Of a DNA stretch of 64,000 nucleotides, positions 25,560 through 37,031 are shown one piece after another; position 1 is the stretch's first letter; the number at the start of each line of letters is the position of its first letter. The DNA comes from Acephala macrosclerotiorum. Taxonomy: Eukaryota > Ascomycota > Leotiomycetes > Helotiales > Mollisiaceae. The notes below the pieces were generated by a model. It was not told the origin of the DNA. It ran no database searches and saw nothing but the letters and a program-made list of their open reading frames with translations. Location of the stretch: assembly GCA_014904845.1 (NCBI GenBank), contig MU119243.1, positions 1 to 64,000 on the forward strand, given 5' to 3'. A program made the position numbers and the translations under genes.

Positions 25560-26900
25560 GTTTTTAGGCACTTATTAAGTGCGATAATACAGCTCAATAC
25601 TAATTAGCTGGTGTGGTGGGACTATATGCTCCGCCTTTAAAAATCCTTATAAATAGCTAGTTTCGAGGGCAGTGCTAGTCACGTGTCTTCTAGTGCATAA
25701 GGAGCTTTCGCTTACTATAGAACAATCAAGAAACCTTTCTATCTCTACTTTGACTGATTGATAGATTGATTTACGAACTACGGATTACTTTGAATAAGTC
25801 TAGTCCACTGGCTAAAACGAACTAATCTACGGTTAAACTTTTTTGTTTTAAATTTTATTATTTTTGTATATTAATTAATATAAAAACGAAACGCGAAAAA
25901 TTTTTAATACTTTGTAACTAAAAAGACGAAACTTGTAAAAATATATATAAGTTTAAATAATAACGATTTTTGTAAAATAGTAATTTTTATAATTTTAATA
26001 AAATTAATAAAATTAATAAAATATAATTTAATATAATATATATTAAACGATATAAAAAAAATTATTATATTAATATTATATTTATATTAATAGTTTTTTT
26101 TATTAAAATTTAATTCATTTTTTATTAATAAATATTATTTAAATTATAATAATTCGAATATTATTATTATATATTAATATTAAATAATATTTTTTTATTA
26201 AATCAAAAAAATAAAATATATAATAATTTTATAATTAAATATTTTTAAATATAATTATAAAATTCGAAATTTAATTATTAATTAATTAAATCGATATTAA
26301 AATTTTTAAAATTTTTAAATAATATAAAATGTTTTATTATTTATTAAATAAATTAATTTGTAATTTATTAAAATAAAATATTTAAAAAATATTTTATAAA
26401 TCGAATTTTTATAATATATTTAAATAATTATTTAATATATTAAAACGAAATTGTTTTATAAATAATAAAAAATTTTAATATTATTAAAAAATATTAAAAT
26501 TCGATTTATATTATATATTACGAAAAACTTTACTTTTTTATACACTGGTGCCTTAGATACTAGTCTAGTCACGTGTTACGAATTATATAGTTCGTAGTAA
26601 TACTTTTTAATTAAATTAAACTTTTTATTACTATTGTAATATTATTATTTACGCGTAATATTATATTTAAAATATTTTACAATGTATTTAGTTTTAAAAT
26701 ATATATTATAAATAATTATATAAAAGTATTAAATATTTTTATTATTTTAAATATTAAAATAAATATATCCTTATAACGTTTTTTAATAAAAAGCGTATTA
26801 AACTTTTAAATAGTTTTAATATTAAATAAATATTGCAATAAATATAATATTTTTATATTTAATTAAATTTTATTAAGATTATTAAATATATTACTCTGAT
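25560..26900. repeat. AT-rich repeat block with LTR-like pieces
   Basis: The left part (25610-25850) has a TGTGGTGGGACTATATG start, TATAAATAG and CACGTG motifs reminiscent of an LTR. The remainder is RIP-like. Positions 26520-26680 repeat the unit at 12270-12480. No ORF is credible. The block ends near 26895, where normal composition resumes. Confidence 0.5.
26520..26680. repeat. Dispersed repeat unit A, RIP-mutated copy
   Basis: It matches 12270-12430 along its length (tacactggtgccttagatac, then ctagtctagtcacgtg and tatatag). The differences are almost all C-to-T or G-to-A in this copy. Confidence 0.65.
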
Positions 26901-27600
26901 TGACAACTCTCAGCTTAGATTAAAACGGCCGTTGCTTACGTCCGCAGACTAAAACGGAACCAGCGAAAGAAAATACTAATCCTAAGTCTATAGGGATTTA
27001 ATAAAAAGTAAAAGCTAATCGACTTGAAACATTGTGAGTTCATTCTCTCGAAGCTTTGAATACAGGGGATCTCAGACATTTGAAACTCTCTTCGTACTAT
27101 TGGGCACATTCAAGCTGGTCTGCGACATTGGCTAGTTATTCATTGCTTGAGAAAATGAAAATGTGGAACTAGGACATTAGCAAGCCTTTAGCTGTTATAG
27201 GCGACGAAGCTTCCATAGTGCTGAATTGCCCTACAAGGCACACTGCTAAGATGATCCGTCTGCGATTCTATCATCGTCCGTGCAAGTGACGTGACAGCGG
27301 TTGAAGAGAAAGCATCAAAGTCAGATACCTCTCGTCACGACATCCGAAGCGGGACTGCCACGTCGAATGTGTGGTCACCAGGCCACCCCGCAACCCTGCT
27401 CGAAACTTCGGCTTTTTCTCATTGCCCTTGCATGAGATGAGATGGGAGTAATGCTCGCCTAAGCTGCGGACACACAATAATTCAGCTTCGCTACGTCGGC
27501 AGCTATGACCTGTAGCCAAAAGTGCATAAGTAAAATATATTATAAATGTTGAAGACATTGAATTCAATACTTACTCTAGTGTCCAAGTATTCGAAACTCT
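26900..27600. other. Normal-GC spacer with no gene recognised
   Basis: No coherent protein similarity was seen. A minus ORF of 98 codons (27271-27567) has no motif and looks like chance. Confidence 0.5.
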
Positions 27601-27622
27601 AGAAGATCTCCTTTTCGCAATC

Positions 27623-29290
27623 ATGTGTCATTTCTCAGTAGCAAGATTTGTGAACAGCTTAGCTCCGGCAGGCACCACCGTGAAGTCTTACTCCATTTGG
27701 ATTGAGCCTCCAGCCTACGTCCCTTGCAGAGCTTCTCAGACTGTGGATTACACGTTCGTCCGTTTTGCAATTCAAGCAAGCCCCTTCACGAACATAGCTG
27801 GTATCTCAATTTCTTTCCCTGAATGACATATACTAAAGACGTTGAAGGTAACCATTCACATCCAAATCACTTCTCTCAAAACCTCATCCAGTCCATTGAC
27901 AATAAGGCCAACTCACTACCTGTAATCCGAGTAGGAGGGACAGACGGGCGACGTTCCTTTCTCTCATTCTCAATACATTACTGACCTCTCCAAAGTAACC
28001 ACGTGAAACTCAACGAGGACCAACCAGTCGCAATCATAATTCCTCTCTCTTAGGTTGAAAAAGCAATCCCATCAAACCCCACTATTGGACCCACTTTCTT
28101 CGAGAGGTTCTCCAACTTCCCGTTCGCACAATAGGTCTTCTCCGCACCATTCGCGGCTCCGGATTTGATAGACCGTATTTCCATAACCAAGCTTGCAGTT
28201 CAGAACACCAGAAGTGGTGTCTTAAATGCGATTGAAATTGGAAATGAGCCGGATTTGTACGTGAGGGATATAGATAAGCCGGCGATGTGGACCGTTCAAT
28301 ACTATGTCAATGAGTGGTCGTCAGTCACTTCCGTCGTGACAAAGGCGATTATTGGCTTCAAAAGTAAGAGGATCTCTCAGGCGGCGGCACTAGCTACACC
28401 TTATGACCCTGCGTGGGATATATAAGTTTGGTAGACCAAGAGGTTTTGGCGGTTATGCCGATAGAATCAGGGCAAACTTGTTTCAGGATGGGGTCGATAG
28501 AGGAGATATTGTAGAGTCGTATGCGGAGTGCCAGTACGAAACGACTACTGGGTAAGGACCGGGACTTCAAGGTGGGGATCGAAGAGAACTGCATGTAACG
28601 GGACTAAGTTGCAGCCTAGCAACACCGACGAACCACAGCTTCATCATCAATGGACTCCAACAACTCAAACCCACAGTCAGCTGTCTCCAAACACATCACC
28701 AAGACATTGGACTAGTCCTTGGAGAGCAGGGAAGATTCTATCCAGCTGGAGCAGTTTATAACACCAACTTGCTTGGCGTCTTCGGGTCCACTCTCTAGAC
28801 GGTCGATTGCAGCATCTATTCAATGCCTACGTGAGTCGCCCGATTGTTCCCAATTTGATATCCAGATATCCGAATTGCTGACTATAGCCAGAATGTGACA
28901 CGCGCCAACCGGTAGCGAGGTATCACTTTCCGCTATGCAAGATGGCACCCGTTCCCATTCCACGGCCTCCCACCAGCCGTTCGAGCGCCTTACTATGGCT
29001 ATTCTTCATTGCTGGGTTTATTGGTGCCTCGCCAAATCTGAGTATCGTTGACCCGGATCTCGGCGTGGATGAGGTAGCTGCTTATGCGGGGCATCTCAAC
29101 GGGAAGCTCGAGAAAGTCGCAGTGATAAACTTCGAGGTCTGTCAGACCAGAAATGGGACAAGGCACGACAAAATATTCAAGTTGAAGATGCCCAAAGGCG
29201 TGAAGAGTGTGTAAGTGAAGTTGTTGACTGGTCCCGGGACGAGTTCGATTGATGGAGACTGCACGTGCGCTGGGGTGAGTTGAATGATAC
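27623..29290 (+). pseudogene. GH79-type beta-glucuronidase pseudogene
   Basis: Family GH79 hydrolyses glucuronoside linkages of arabinogalactan or related glycans. Readable blocks: a FAIQASPFTNIAG block, intron 27801-27847 (GT..AG), HPNHFSQNLIQSI, PVIRVGGTDGRR, IGPTFFERFSNFPFA, AIEIGNEPDLY (acid/base Glu, about 28220-28250), NHSFIINGLQQL, LVLGEQGRFYPAG (nucleophile Glu, about 28715) and a C-terminal domain with YAGHLNGKLEKVAVINFE and MPKGVKSV. The blocks lie in different frames. Stops include TAG at 28132-28134 and another at about 28423. The order and both catalytic Glu are preserved, so this is a recently decayed secreted enzyme gene. Confidence 0.8.
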
Positions 29291-29324
29291 GAGGGTTGTG
29301 GATGTAAACAATTGTGTGGCACAT

Positions 29325-30002
29325 GTTGCAGTTGAGGCCATACAGGCTGTTCTCATTACTGTGCAGAGATAGTGTGAGATAATTCGTACACCTCTAGCCA
29401 TTTTCAATAAGTATAAATTGAGGATTCAACGTTCTACATTCGATAGTCTACGATAAGACTTGATGAATGATTTGGAGTAAGAATGTTCATCAGTGAATAC
29501 CGCTCAGTGCTGGGAGTAATATATTCCCGTGATATGATGGCGCGATTGAGAAGCAATATTACGCACTACTTACTATATATTAAATGTTATGTACATTTCT
29601 TTCCGTTCTGCGCCGCGCTAAACTAGCTCAATATACAGCTATATACTAAATAAGTAGGCATCTGAGAAATTTACTTTTTAAAAGAACTTTATTGCATATA
29701 TAAAAAGACTCGTAAATACTTACAAAAAAGTATAAAGTTCGAATTGACTTATTGTTTCAAGTTTGAAATACTTCTACAAATTTTTAATCAAGAACGTAGT
29801 AGTAATTATCAAGAGCGAAGTAAAAGTAAAATAAAGGGGCAAAATCATCACGTGTTTAGTATTAGTATATTTCCAGTGATAAAGCGTACAACGGACCTTT
29901 TTTCGGTACGTGTAGTCGCACGAACGAGTTACTTATTATTACAATACTATATACGGCATCCAGGACCCGTCAAAGCCAGGGCTGAAGTTCATCCAAAATA
30001 AG
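29325..30002. other. Spacer between GH79 and TF pseudogenes
   Basis: Moderately AT-rich. A short stretch near 29925-29965 (acttattattacaatactat) resembles the pyrimidine/TA-rich end of the repeat unit at 12270-12480. No gene is recognised; the 85-codon plus ORF at 29744 has no motif. Confidence 0.4.
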
Positions 30003-30571
30003 TCAATAGGAAGCTGCGTGGATTGTTGCATCCAAATCGAAGGCATGCTGGAGATGTATAATGTGCTCGGGATATTTATAATAGTCTGAGTGCTCTAAAT
30101 AGAGAAATGTGTTATTGGTAACGGACGTCAAACTGTGAGCAGTGGCTGGTTGTTTTGTAGGTGACAAGCGCTTCTTATGGCCAATAGCTGGGGCAGGTGT
30201 TGCAACTGATAGTGGCATGGGACTTCGCGAAGAGAGATGTGATATGGCGCGGTTCTGCTCTTTCTCCTCAATGTATTGTCGCGTAAGGGCATAGATCGAC
30301 AGAGGATTTAGAACGTTCTCTGGTGATTCGGAAGCCGGTGTATTGTGATCTACAGGCCTGTGATGTTACTTAGCCTTGTAATCGTATGAAATTGATTTTA
30401 AACGTAATCTTACTTCTCTAGCTAATTACAGCAGATTTGATCATCCGTGGCTGAAGCACCATCAACGAGTTGTGGTCCTAGTCCCGCTTTGCGGATGAGA
30501 TCGGTGACCAAGATGTACTAGGTTTCAAGGTAAAAAAACGGTTTTCATTAAGGGAGAAGTGCTCACGCAGC

Positions 30572-30579
30572 GTTCAGCT
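30572..30579. other. 8-bp target-site duplication, left (gttcagct)
   Basis: Identical to 30882-30889. Confidence 0.92.
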
Positions 30580-30881
30580 TAGGCTGCTCGTGGGGGACCC
30601 ATGGTGTGGGGTTTTAAGATTTTCCTCTACCCACGAGTCTCCCGTAGTAGTTTAAGGAGCTTTATAGAGCACTGCTATTGCATAAAATGCATAAATTTTG
30701 CACAATTTTATAATTTATACGCTAATTATGCGGATTTTATGGATTTTATGAGTTTTATGCAATAGCGGTGCTCTATAGGGGGAACTATGGGGGACTTTCA
30801 AAAAAAACTCCATCTATATCCCTTTTATGGGGTGGGGCAGCGTGGGGTTTTCTTTTCCATGGGTTTTTCGCGAGCAGTCTA
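30580..30881. mobile_element. hAT-like MITE (302 bp), unmutated
   Basis: It starts taggctgctcgtggggga and ends tttttcgcgagcagtcta, with one mismatch in the 12-bp terminus, between perfect 8-bp duplications gttcagct. Its left arm matches the ends of the large hAT-like copies at 11446 and 16647, so it is a deletion derivative of the same family. The centre (about 30664-30776) is a long hairpin: agcactgctattgcataaaa pairs with ttttatgcaatagcggtgct. Normal base composition shows it has escaped RIP. It interrupts a coding exon of the TF pseudogene. Confidence 0.93.
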
Positions 30882-30889
30882 GTTCAGCT
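30882..30889. other. 8-bp target-site duplication, right (gttcagct)
   Basis: Pairs with 30572-30579. Confidence 0.92.
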
Positions 30890-31490
30890 GTAGGGAACAG
30901 GGGGGTCATCATTTTCAAACATTTCATGTTCGCGCGACATAGTGGTGTGATTTCGGACATCAACTGCCGTTTATAATCAGCTGAATGTCCAAGCCCATCA
31001 ACGCTGTAAAATAGCATGGTCCTAATGCTCTCGAAGGCACAGGTAGGCAGCCACGTATCCGTTAAAGTTCGTGGTCCATGTTCGAGGCACTTCCCAAAGA
31101 TCTGAGCAGCACTTTGGGCATGCTCAAAGCACTTCCGCTGATAGTCGACTTGGAAAGCTCGTTGGTCGTGACTTAAGTCTACTGTTGACCAGTTTTTGAG
31201 AAATCTGGGCAAAGCATTGGCATGGAGAGTTGATATAGATCGCAAAGTGATATATGATACGCGAAGTGCATAAGAAAGAGGGCACCAAGCTGTCCAGAAT
31301 CTTTTCGAGTGTAGATGGAAGATGAAGTAAGACGATCAGTGGGTGGCAGATGGTCGTTCCATTCTGTGAAAGAGGCTTCTAGCTGACGGAATCCCGGGTC
31401 TGGAAGGGTTGGTGCCTGTGAGGTATCGATTCTCTTCAAGTACCTGGATTCTCTTATCAGCGTACAAAATGTGATCAGCCCAGTCCTACC

Positions 31491-32870
31491 CTTCGTCGAT
31501 GGAGGTTACCTGATCGTGAACGTTCCCCTTTTCTGGTATTGGTATTTGACCTGAAATGGCCATTTAGAGGCTCCACCATTCCAGCCCTATGTGATTTCGA
31601 AGCGGCTGCCGCCTTCGAACTAGCTATTTTTGGGTATTCTTTCCAGGTGACTTCTTCGAAACACGAGGTCTAGGTCTGTCTCCATCACGCCATGATTTGA
31701 ACTCGCCGATTAATAATACGAAAAAGCCAGATGTCGATACCAGATGCGATGGGGTTCTTGGACGGTGAGATATGTAGGAGTGAAGGAAGGATAATGTTGC
31801 CAGCAGGATTTGTGCTGACGTTTGTCGAAACGAGGTCCGAAGCGAGACCCCGCTTTGCAAAAGGGGTCACGATTGGAAGCACGCTTCACGTACAACATTC
31901 ACGGGAGCTGTTTGGATGGTGTTTGATTCAGACTTGAGCATTAGCATGGATGAGGCAATTCGTTGCAATTAAGCATCGATGCATCATTCTTGGCGTATCG
32001 AGGTGGCGATGAAATTTACGTGCAACATATTAGCGAGATCCGAAGCTGAATCCCAACCCTGCGGAGCTGATATGCAGGTCTGAAAGAATCATCTGTATTT
32101 CGATAACATGAAGCAGGTGAGACATGCATTCAAGAACTCCTGATATTGATCTGTGGCTTTTCAGAGTTGCAGTTTTCTTTGAAATCACTCACCCGGCGCC
32201 ACAAGCCCAAGATGGCAGTCGTTGAGCCAGATGGCGTTTCCGAAGACATCGGTCCTCGATCGCTACCGCTGTTGAATAAGCTAGGAGAATTCAGCCCGAT
32301 GGTCCTTTTTATGACTTTGTAAGCTACGCTTCTCCAAGTCTTGGACACAGTGATTGACAATCGTTGGAGCTATTTGGCAGTCACCGCGTGGAATTATGGC
32401 TATGATGTAGCACCTTCGCCAGACAATCTAGTACGATTTACTTATGACTTAAACTATCTGTATTTTCTGGAGTACAAGCAATGACTTATAGGTAACCGAA
32501 GGGTGGATTCTCTACTAGGATTATGCTGAGATGTTCTAGCTTTCATCAAAAGATTTGGAGAATACAACGCAAAGACTAAGACTTACGCCATTCCCTCCTC
32601 CTTAGCATCCATCATGAATTCTTTTCCTTTCCTTAGGAAGTTGCTTGTTAGTTCACACAACAATTAAGCAAGTTGCAGAGCTGAGGCGTCGTGATAGGGA
32701 TGCTGAGCAGCGGCCCCAATCGCAGAGCGACTTAGTCGAAAGACAGCGGTCCTCGCCATCACATTTACATCATTCGTGTATGATTTCCACCTTTCCAAAG
32801 CTTCCTATGAGATACTAATAATCTGTCAGCGGCATATTATTACAATTGACAGCAACAACTGCAGCATAAT
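31491..32870. other. Normal-GC stretch without recognisable gene
   Basis: Short ORFs on both strands (for example 31624-31937 and 32130-32360) lack motifs and overlap each other. About 32660-32755 reads on the plus strand as a charged coiled-coil-like stretch (KQVAELRRRDRDAEQRPQSQ), possibly a fragment of a decayed gene. The missing N-terminal zinc cluster of the transcription factor could not be found here. Confidence 0.35.
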
Positions 32871-32879
32871 TCACAATCG

Positions 32880-33060
32880 GAGGATGCTCTGCTATGCAAT
32901 AACAGGAATCTGCGTCATCATCATGCCAGCCTTCATGGCCGAATGTGCTCCTGCGATTCTGAGGGGAATGGTTACGACGCAACTTCAACTGCAGATCGTG
33001 GTTGCCAAGCTTTTTGCTGCTGCCATCAACTATCGAACTTCGACGATAAGTCTAATACAG
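32880..33060 (+). pseudogene. MFS sugar-transporter fragment
   Basis: About 45 residues match the sugar-porter signature between helices 4 and 5: a PAFMAECAPAILRGMVTTQL stretch (about 32928-32990), then a hydrophobic helix and a WRR-like patch (~33061). The flanks do not continue the family, so only a scrap of a membrane hexose-type permease remains. Confidence 0.6.
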
Positions 33061-33266
33061 GGTGGAGAAGACTTTCAGATAAGAATTATCCAGTCTCTCT
33101 TATCAAGTCAGCTCGAACCAAACTATAGTGATCTCTCTAAGATAATCCTTAATCGTAATTCTTCTAATAAAAGCCCTGGTGTTATGGCGACCTGATCCCC
33201 AGGCAGAAGTCGGCTGCCTGGCGAGAGGAGAAGCAACATCAACACCACTTCATCCCAACAACAAGA

Positions 33267-33274
33267 TATAAAAG
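33267..33274 (+). promoter_or_regulatory. TATA box upstream of sirtuin pseudogene
   Basis: tataaaag lies 80 bp before the ATG at 33354 and is followed by a CT-rich tract (ccttctttctctctatttc), a common core-promoter layout in filamentous fungi. Confidence 0.5.
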
Positions 33275-33353
33275 GGTTCCTTGTGCGCTTAATTCCTTCT
33301 TTCTCTCTATTTCGAGTGCTCTTCGTGTTGGTCGACCTAGACCAGGCACCACG

Positions 33354-34040
33354 ATGGCCAATTTCGCACCAAAGATTGCTCCAGAAGAGCGCATTGAGTC
33401 ACCTGATGTGCTCGACCAAAAAGCCCAAACACTTGCAAATCAGATCAAAAAAAGCAAGTACTTCATTGCCTTCACTGGAGCTGGTGTATCTACTTCTGCT
33501 GGTGAGCTCTGAACTTTCTTGTGCCAGTACAATCAACTGAACGTTGTGCAGGCATTCCCGATTTTCGAGGTCCAGAAGGAGCGTGGACTTAGAGCTCAAG
33601 GAAGACAGCGTACCGGCAAGGCCGTGAGCACGCTACAAGCTATCCCGACACCTACACACATGGCTCTTGTAGAACTACAGAATCGAGGATTTCTGAAGTA
33701 TCTCGTCAGTCAGAATTGTGATGGCCTGCACAGGAAAAGCGGAATCTTGTCCGTCAGTACCTCGCTATCCTCAAGGTTTCATCAATTCTAATAAATCCTA
33801 GGATAGGATATCCGAACTACACGGGAATAGCAATCGCGAGTTTTGTAAGGACTGTGGGAAAGAATATATCCGAGATTTCCGCGCCGTCGCCACCTATGAG
33901 AAGACAGTCCACGATCATCGCACGAGCCATTCTATCACGTTGGCTCTCGGCTCACTCAATGCAGCGAATAGAGCCTCTCGAACATGGGTGAAATTGGGAA
34001 GCCGTGCTTGTTCTTGCAGCCGGTCCAAGGTGAGTCCATG
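33354..34040 (+). pseudogene. Sirtuin (SIR2 family) pseudogene, SIRT6/7-like
   Basis: NAD-dependent deacylase family. Exon 1 has the nucleotide-binding motif FTGAGVSTSAG, continuing across intron 33502-33551 as [11 protein letters not shown]. Exon 2 has [15 protein letters not shown]. After intron 33753-33801 comes ISELHGNSNREFCKDCG with the catalytic His and the first zinc CXXC. Breaks: a one-base-class frameshift at about 33585-33590, directly after GPEGAW; after HDHRT (about 33930) the second CXXC is missing and later similarity (EPLEHG and onward) is in another frame with a TGA. The DFRG/GPEG spacing is that of SIRT6/7-type enzymes. No active enzyme can be made. Confidence 0.85.
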
Positions 34041-34222
34041 CCGTTCAACCGTTGTCGTGTGTCGTGAATCTTTTCATATACAGATACTCGGGATCATGGG
34101 ACAATTTCATTGATGGCGTTTCCAATTGCGATCTAGGTCTAACAACCAAGTGCTATATCCGCCTCATTCAAAATAGGAATAAATAACCAAATCTCGCTCC
34201 CGACACCCCGACACCCCTTCAT

Positions 34223-35723
34223 TCATGATGTGGGTGCTTTCCAAAACTCCACATCCCTATTCCCCGGCCTCTCAACATCACCCTCCCACCTACCAGGAAT
34301 TCTCAACCCCGCCTCCCTATGATGCACATTAATGACCACACTCACCCCATCCCTACACAACCAATGATCCTTCGTCTCCAACTGCCACTTCTCCAACCGC
34401 ATCCTCATTTCTTTCACCAATCCCTCGTAATCCTTATCTGCTGCCAAATTCTTCACTTCCTGGGGATCATTGTCAAGATCGTATAACTCTTCGGCAGGGC
34501 GCCGGATATGGTTCTTCAAAAGACGAGAACCGACCATAACGGGAGGAGGTGAATTGCGGGTTCCTTCCCAGGAAAGACTGCCGTAGATGTCGGTGGCGAA
34601 GGGGAAATCGAGACGCCAGGCTAGATTGCGATGGTATTTGTAACGTCTTGTGTGCAGGATTCTCGTTGGCCAGTTGATGTGAACTTCATGGAAAGTATGG
34701 GATCCAAAAACATGACACTGCCACTCATGTTCGGCTAGGGTGATTGAAGATTCGAGAATTGGAATGAAAGATCTTCAGAGTCTTGGGGGTGAGTTTGTCT
34801 TTGGGGGGGTTTTGTGATTTGGTGCTTCGGCCTAGTCGAGAAGGGTGGGGAGGAAGTCGATGTAGGAGATCATGTTCGGGTTGACTGTTCCTGGCTGAGA
34901 ATGGTGGGGAGTTTGGATGATGACTAGAAGGCAGATTCTAGCGTCGTAAAGTGTGGTTTTTGAGTTCATAAATAGGGATCCATTGTCGCTGATGAAGCAG
35001 ACCAATGTGCTATCCGCTAGTCCTTGGCTTTCTAACGTTTTCAGGATCAATCCGACTCCAATGTCGAGACGGCATATAGATTGATAATACTCAGCGAGTT
35101 CTTGCCTCGCTTCTAGGAGATCGTTCAAGAATGGAGAAACTTCTACATCCTCAGGCTTGATCTCGGGAACTCGTATCATTTTGTCTTTGGTGTTTTGATT
35201 TTCGAAACCAAACCGAGCGAAGTCTCGATGCGTGTTAGTATATCCAACTGTCGAATGAAGAGGTCTGTCCGTCCTTTTCGCTGTCACAGAGAACTTTTCC
35301 GCAACATCGGCCACCCAACCTACATCTCTGGTGCCGCTTTCTTCCCTTGTCTCCCATGGATACACAGACTCCGGTCCAACATGAACTTTTCCAACAATCC
35401 CAGTCTGATACCCGAGAGAGTTGAAAATCGCTGACATGGTTTCCACATGACCGAAAGTTGTGAAGTGGTGTCTTCCTCCAACTAGACCGTATTGACCATT
35501 TTCGTGCGCGTGGAGACCCGTGTAGATTACAGAGCGACTTGCACTATAGGATGCGGTGCTGGTGAATGCCATATCAAACTTCGTCCCCTGGAAAGGCGAG
35601 CTTGTCGATGTTGGAAGTCTTGATACCCTTGACTCCATAGCAGCCAAGGTACTTTCCAAGGTCATCGGAGATGAGGAAGAGGATGTCCCTCTTTTTCGAA
35701 AGCTTGGGGTTCGGATCTTCCAT
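34223..35723 (-). pseudogene. Sulfatase pseudogene with lost catalytic Cys
   Basis: Formylglycine-dependent sulfatase (alkaline-phosphatase fold). Start ATG 35723-35721. Visible blocks: the metal site ILFLISDDLGKYLGCYG, the active-site segment YSASRSVIYTGLHAHENGQY, GKVHVGPESVYPWE, FISDNGSLFMNSKTTLYDA, and a C-terminal region WQCHVFGSHTFHEV, RRYKYHRNLAWRLDFPFA, EELYDLDNDPQEVKNLAA. The residue normally Cys (or Ser) in CXPXR/CSASR is Tyr (codon at 35548-35546, TAT), a G-to-A change from TGT. A one-base insertion near 35587-35594 shifts the frame, and TAG (34834-34832) and a TGA about 60 bp further on break the C-terminal part. The substrate class cannot be told. Confidence 0.85.
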
Positions 35724-36196
35724 GTCAGAAATGTTGCAACTGGATTCGTGGTGCTGATGTGAGAGATGAGGTCTGACTGTTTTGGATAGAAAATGAACGT
35801 TGACGTTATACGTACTGTACACTACCACCGCAAGATTTTCGCCCAGCCAGGAGCCTTTCGCAAAAGCATCAATCATCCCACCTTTCCTTCAAGCTTCAAT
35901 TCAAGGAAAAACAGGAACGCAAATCCGCGCAGGAGTTGGAAGTGGAAGCATTATCCCTTTGGTTTCGGATCTCGATGCGAGATCCGGCAGGGTAACCACC
36001 CCTCAGATTTTGGCAGATTCCTTGCCGTCTGCATACCAGGAGTGGAGACTGGGAATAGTGGCACATATGATCGCATGCAATGCTCTAAGTTGACGGAACG
36101 GCTTTGTCGACGTATCATGTATCTTTGAGATGTAATTCTTCTTCATAATGTCTGCCACCGAGCTCTGCATCAAGACGCGAATTCGGCACATCCATC
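35724..36196. other. Intergenic spacer
   Basis: Lies between the sulfatase start and the acyl-CoA dehydrogenase stop, both on the minus strand. Only overlapping chance ORFs are seen. Confidence 0.5.
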
Positions 36197-37031
36197 TTAT
36201 AACTTCGCCTGCGTTGCTGAATGCGACGGACCTACCTTTCCAAACACAATTTCCCGATTCAGCTCCAAGATCTTCAGTGGGCTGGTGGTAATCACAGAAG
36301 ACTCCCGTTGAGTAATACCCTTCTCTTCCAGAAACCGAAGAAGCACCTGCGTCGACGCCGGCGACTCGTCTGTCTGCACATCCACATAAAGAAGAACACC
36401 CATAACAACATCCGATATCTGGAAAAGTAGATCTCGAGCTAGATGCAACAACTCCTCCGAACTCAACGAAATTATCAAGCCCATTAAGGTCTCCCATCTC
36501 CGGACTAAAGATTCCTTGGTGTATACAATCGATGTGTTGACAACTTGGCCATTCGATACAGCTTTCATAATCCACCGATTCAAGGCCTTGAGGGTAGCGC
36601 CACCGCTGTGGCCTTTGAGCACGCGCAGGGTATCTGTGGCAAGGACATCGGTTGTGCCTTCCCAGATGCTATTCACGATGCAGTCTCGATACAGGCGGGC
36701 GATGTTAATTGCTTCGTTTTCGGAATTATCGAGGTAGCCAACTCCTCCGAGGGCTTCCATACATTCTTGTAAGACGTGACTTGAGCGCTTGCAGACTGAT
36801 CCTTTGAGTATTGGTGTCAAAAGTCGGAGAAGGTGAGGGATGTCAACTGGGTCGGGCCGAAGGCACTCCCGTGCTGAAGGAACTTGCTCATCTGTGTGCC
36901 CGTGTTCGCTAATACCGATCAACCAAGCAACGAAGAAAGTGAACAGCATCATGGCATGATATTCTCCCGTCAGCCTAGCCAATGTAATCATATGCAGCGG
37001 TGCATTGTAGAGCTTTACTCGCTTCCCCCTA

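Larger units (their letters stand above)
30003..31490 (-). pseudogene. Fungal-specific transcription factor C-terminal region
   Basis: On the minus strand the product reads through the middle-homology region of Zn2Cys6 regulators: HFAYHISLCDLYQLSMP (about 31270-31220), RKCFEHAQSAAQIF, WLPTCAFESIRTMLFYS, then after the MITE AERC and, past an intron (GTGAGC..CTAG), YILVTDLIRKAGLGPQLVDG. A TAG (likely from CAG) follows, then another GTAAG..CACAG intron and the Ser/Pro-rich C-terminus ending at 30003. A frameshift lies near 31185-31225. The DNA-binding zinc cluster and the start are not found upstream, so the gene is truncated as well as interrupted. Target genes are unknown. Confidence 0.75.

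Noticed and set aside
29744..30001. 85-codon plus ORF between GH79 and transcription-factor pseudogenes
   Set aside because: No domain, irregular codon use and overlap with repeat-like sequence.
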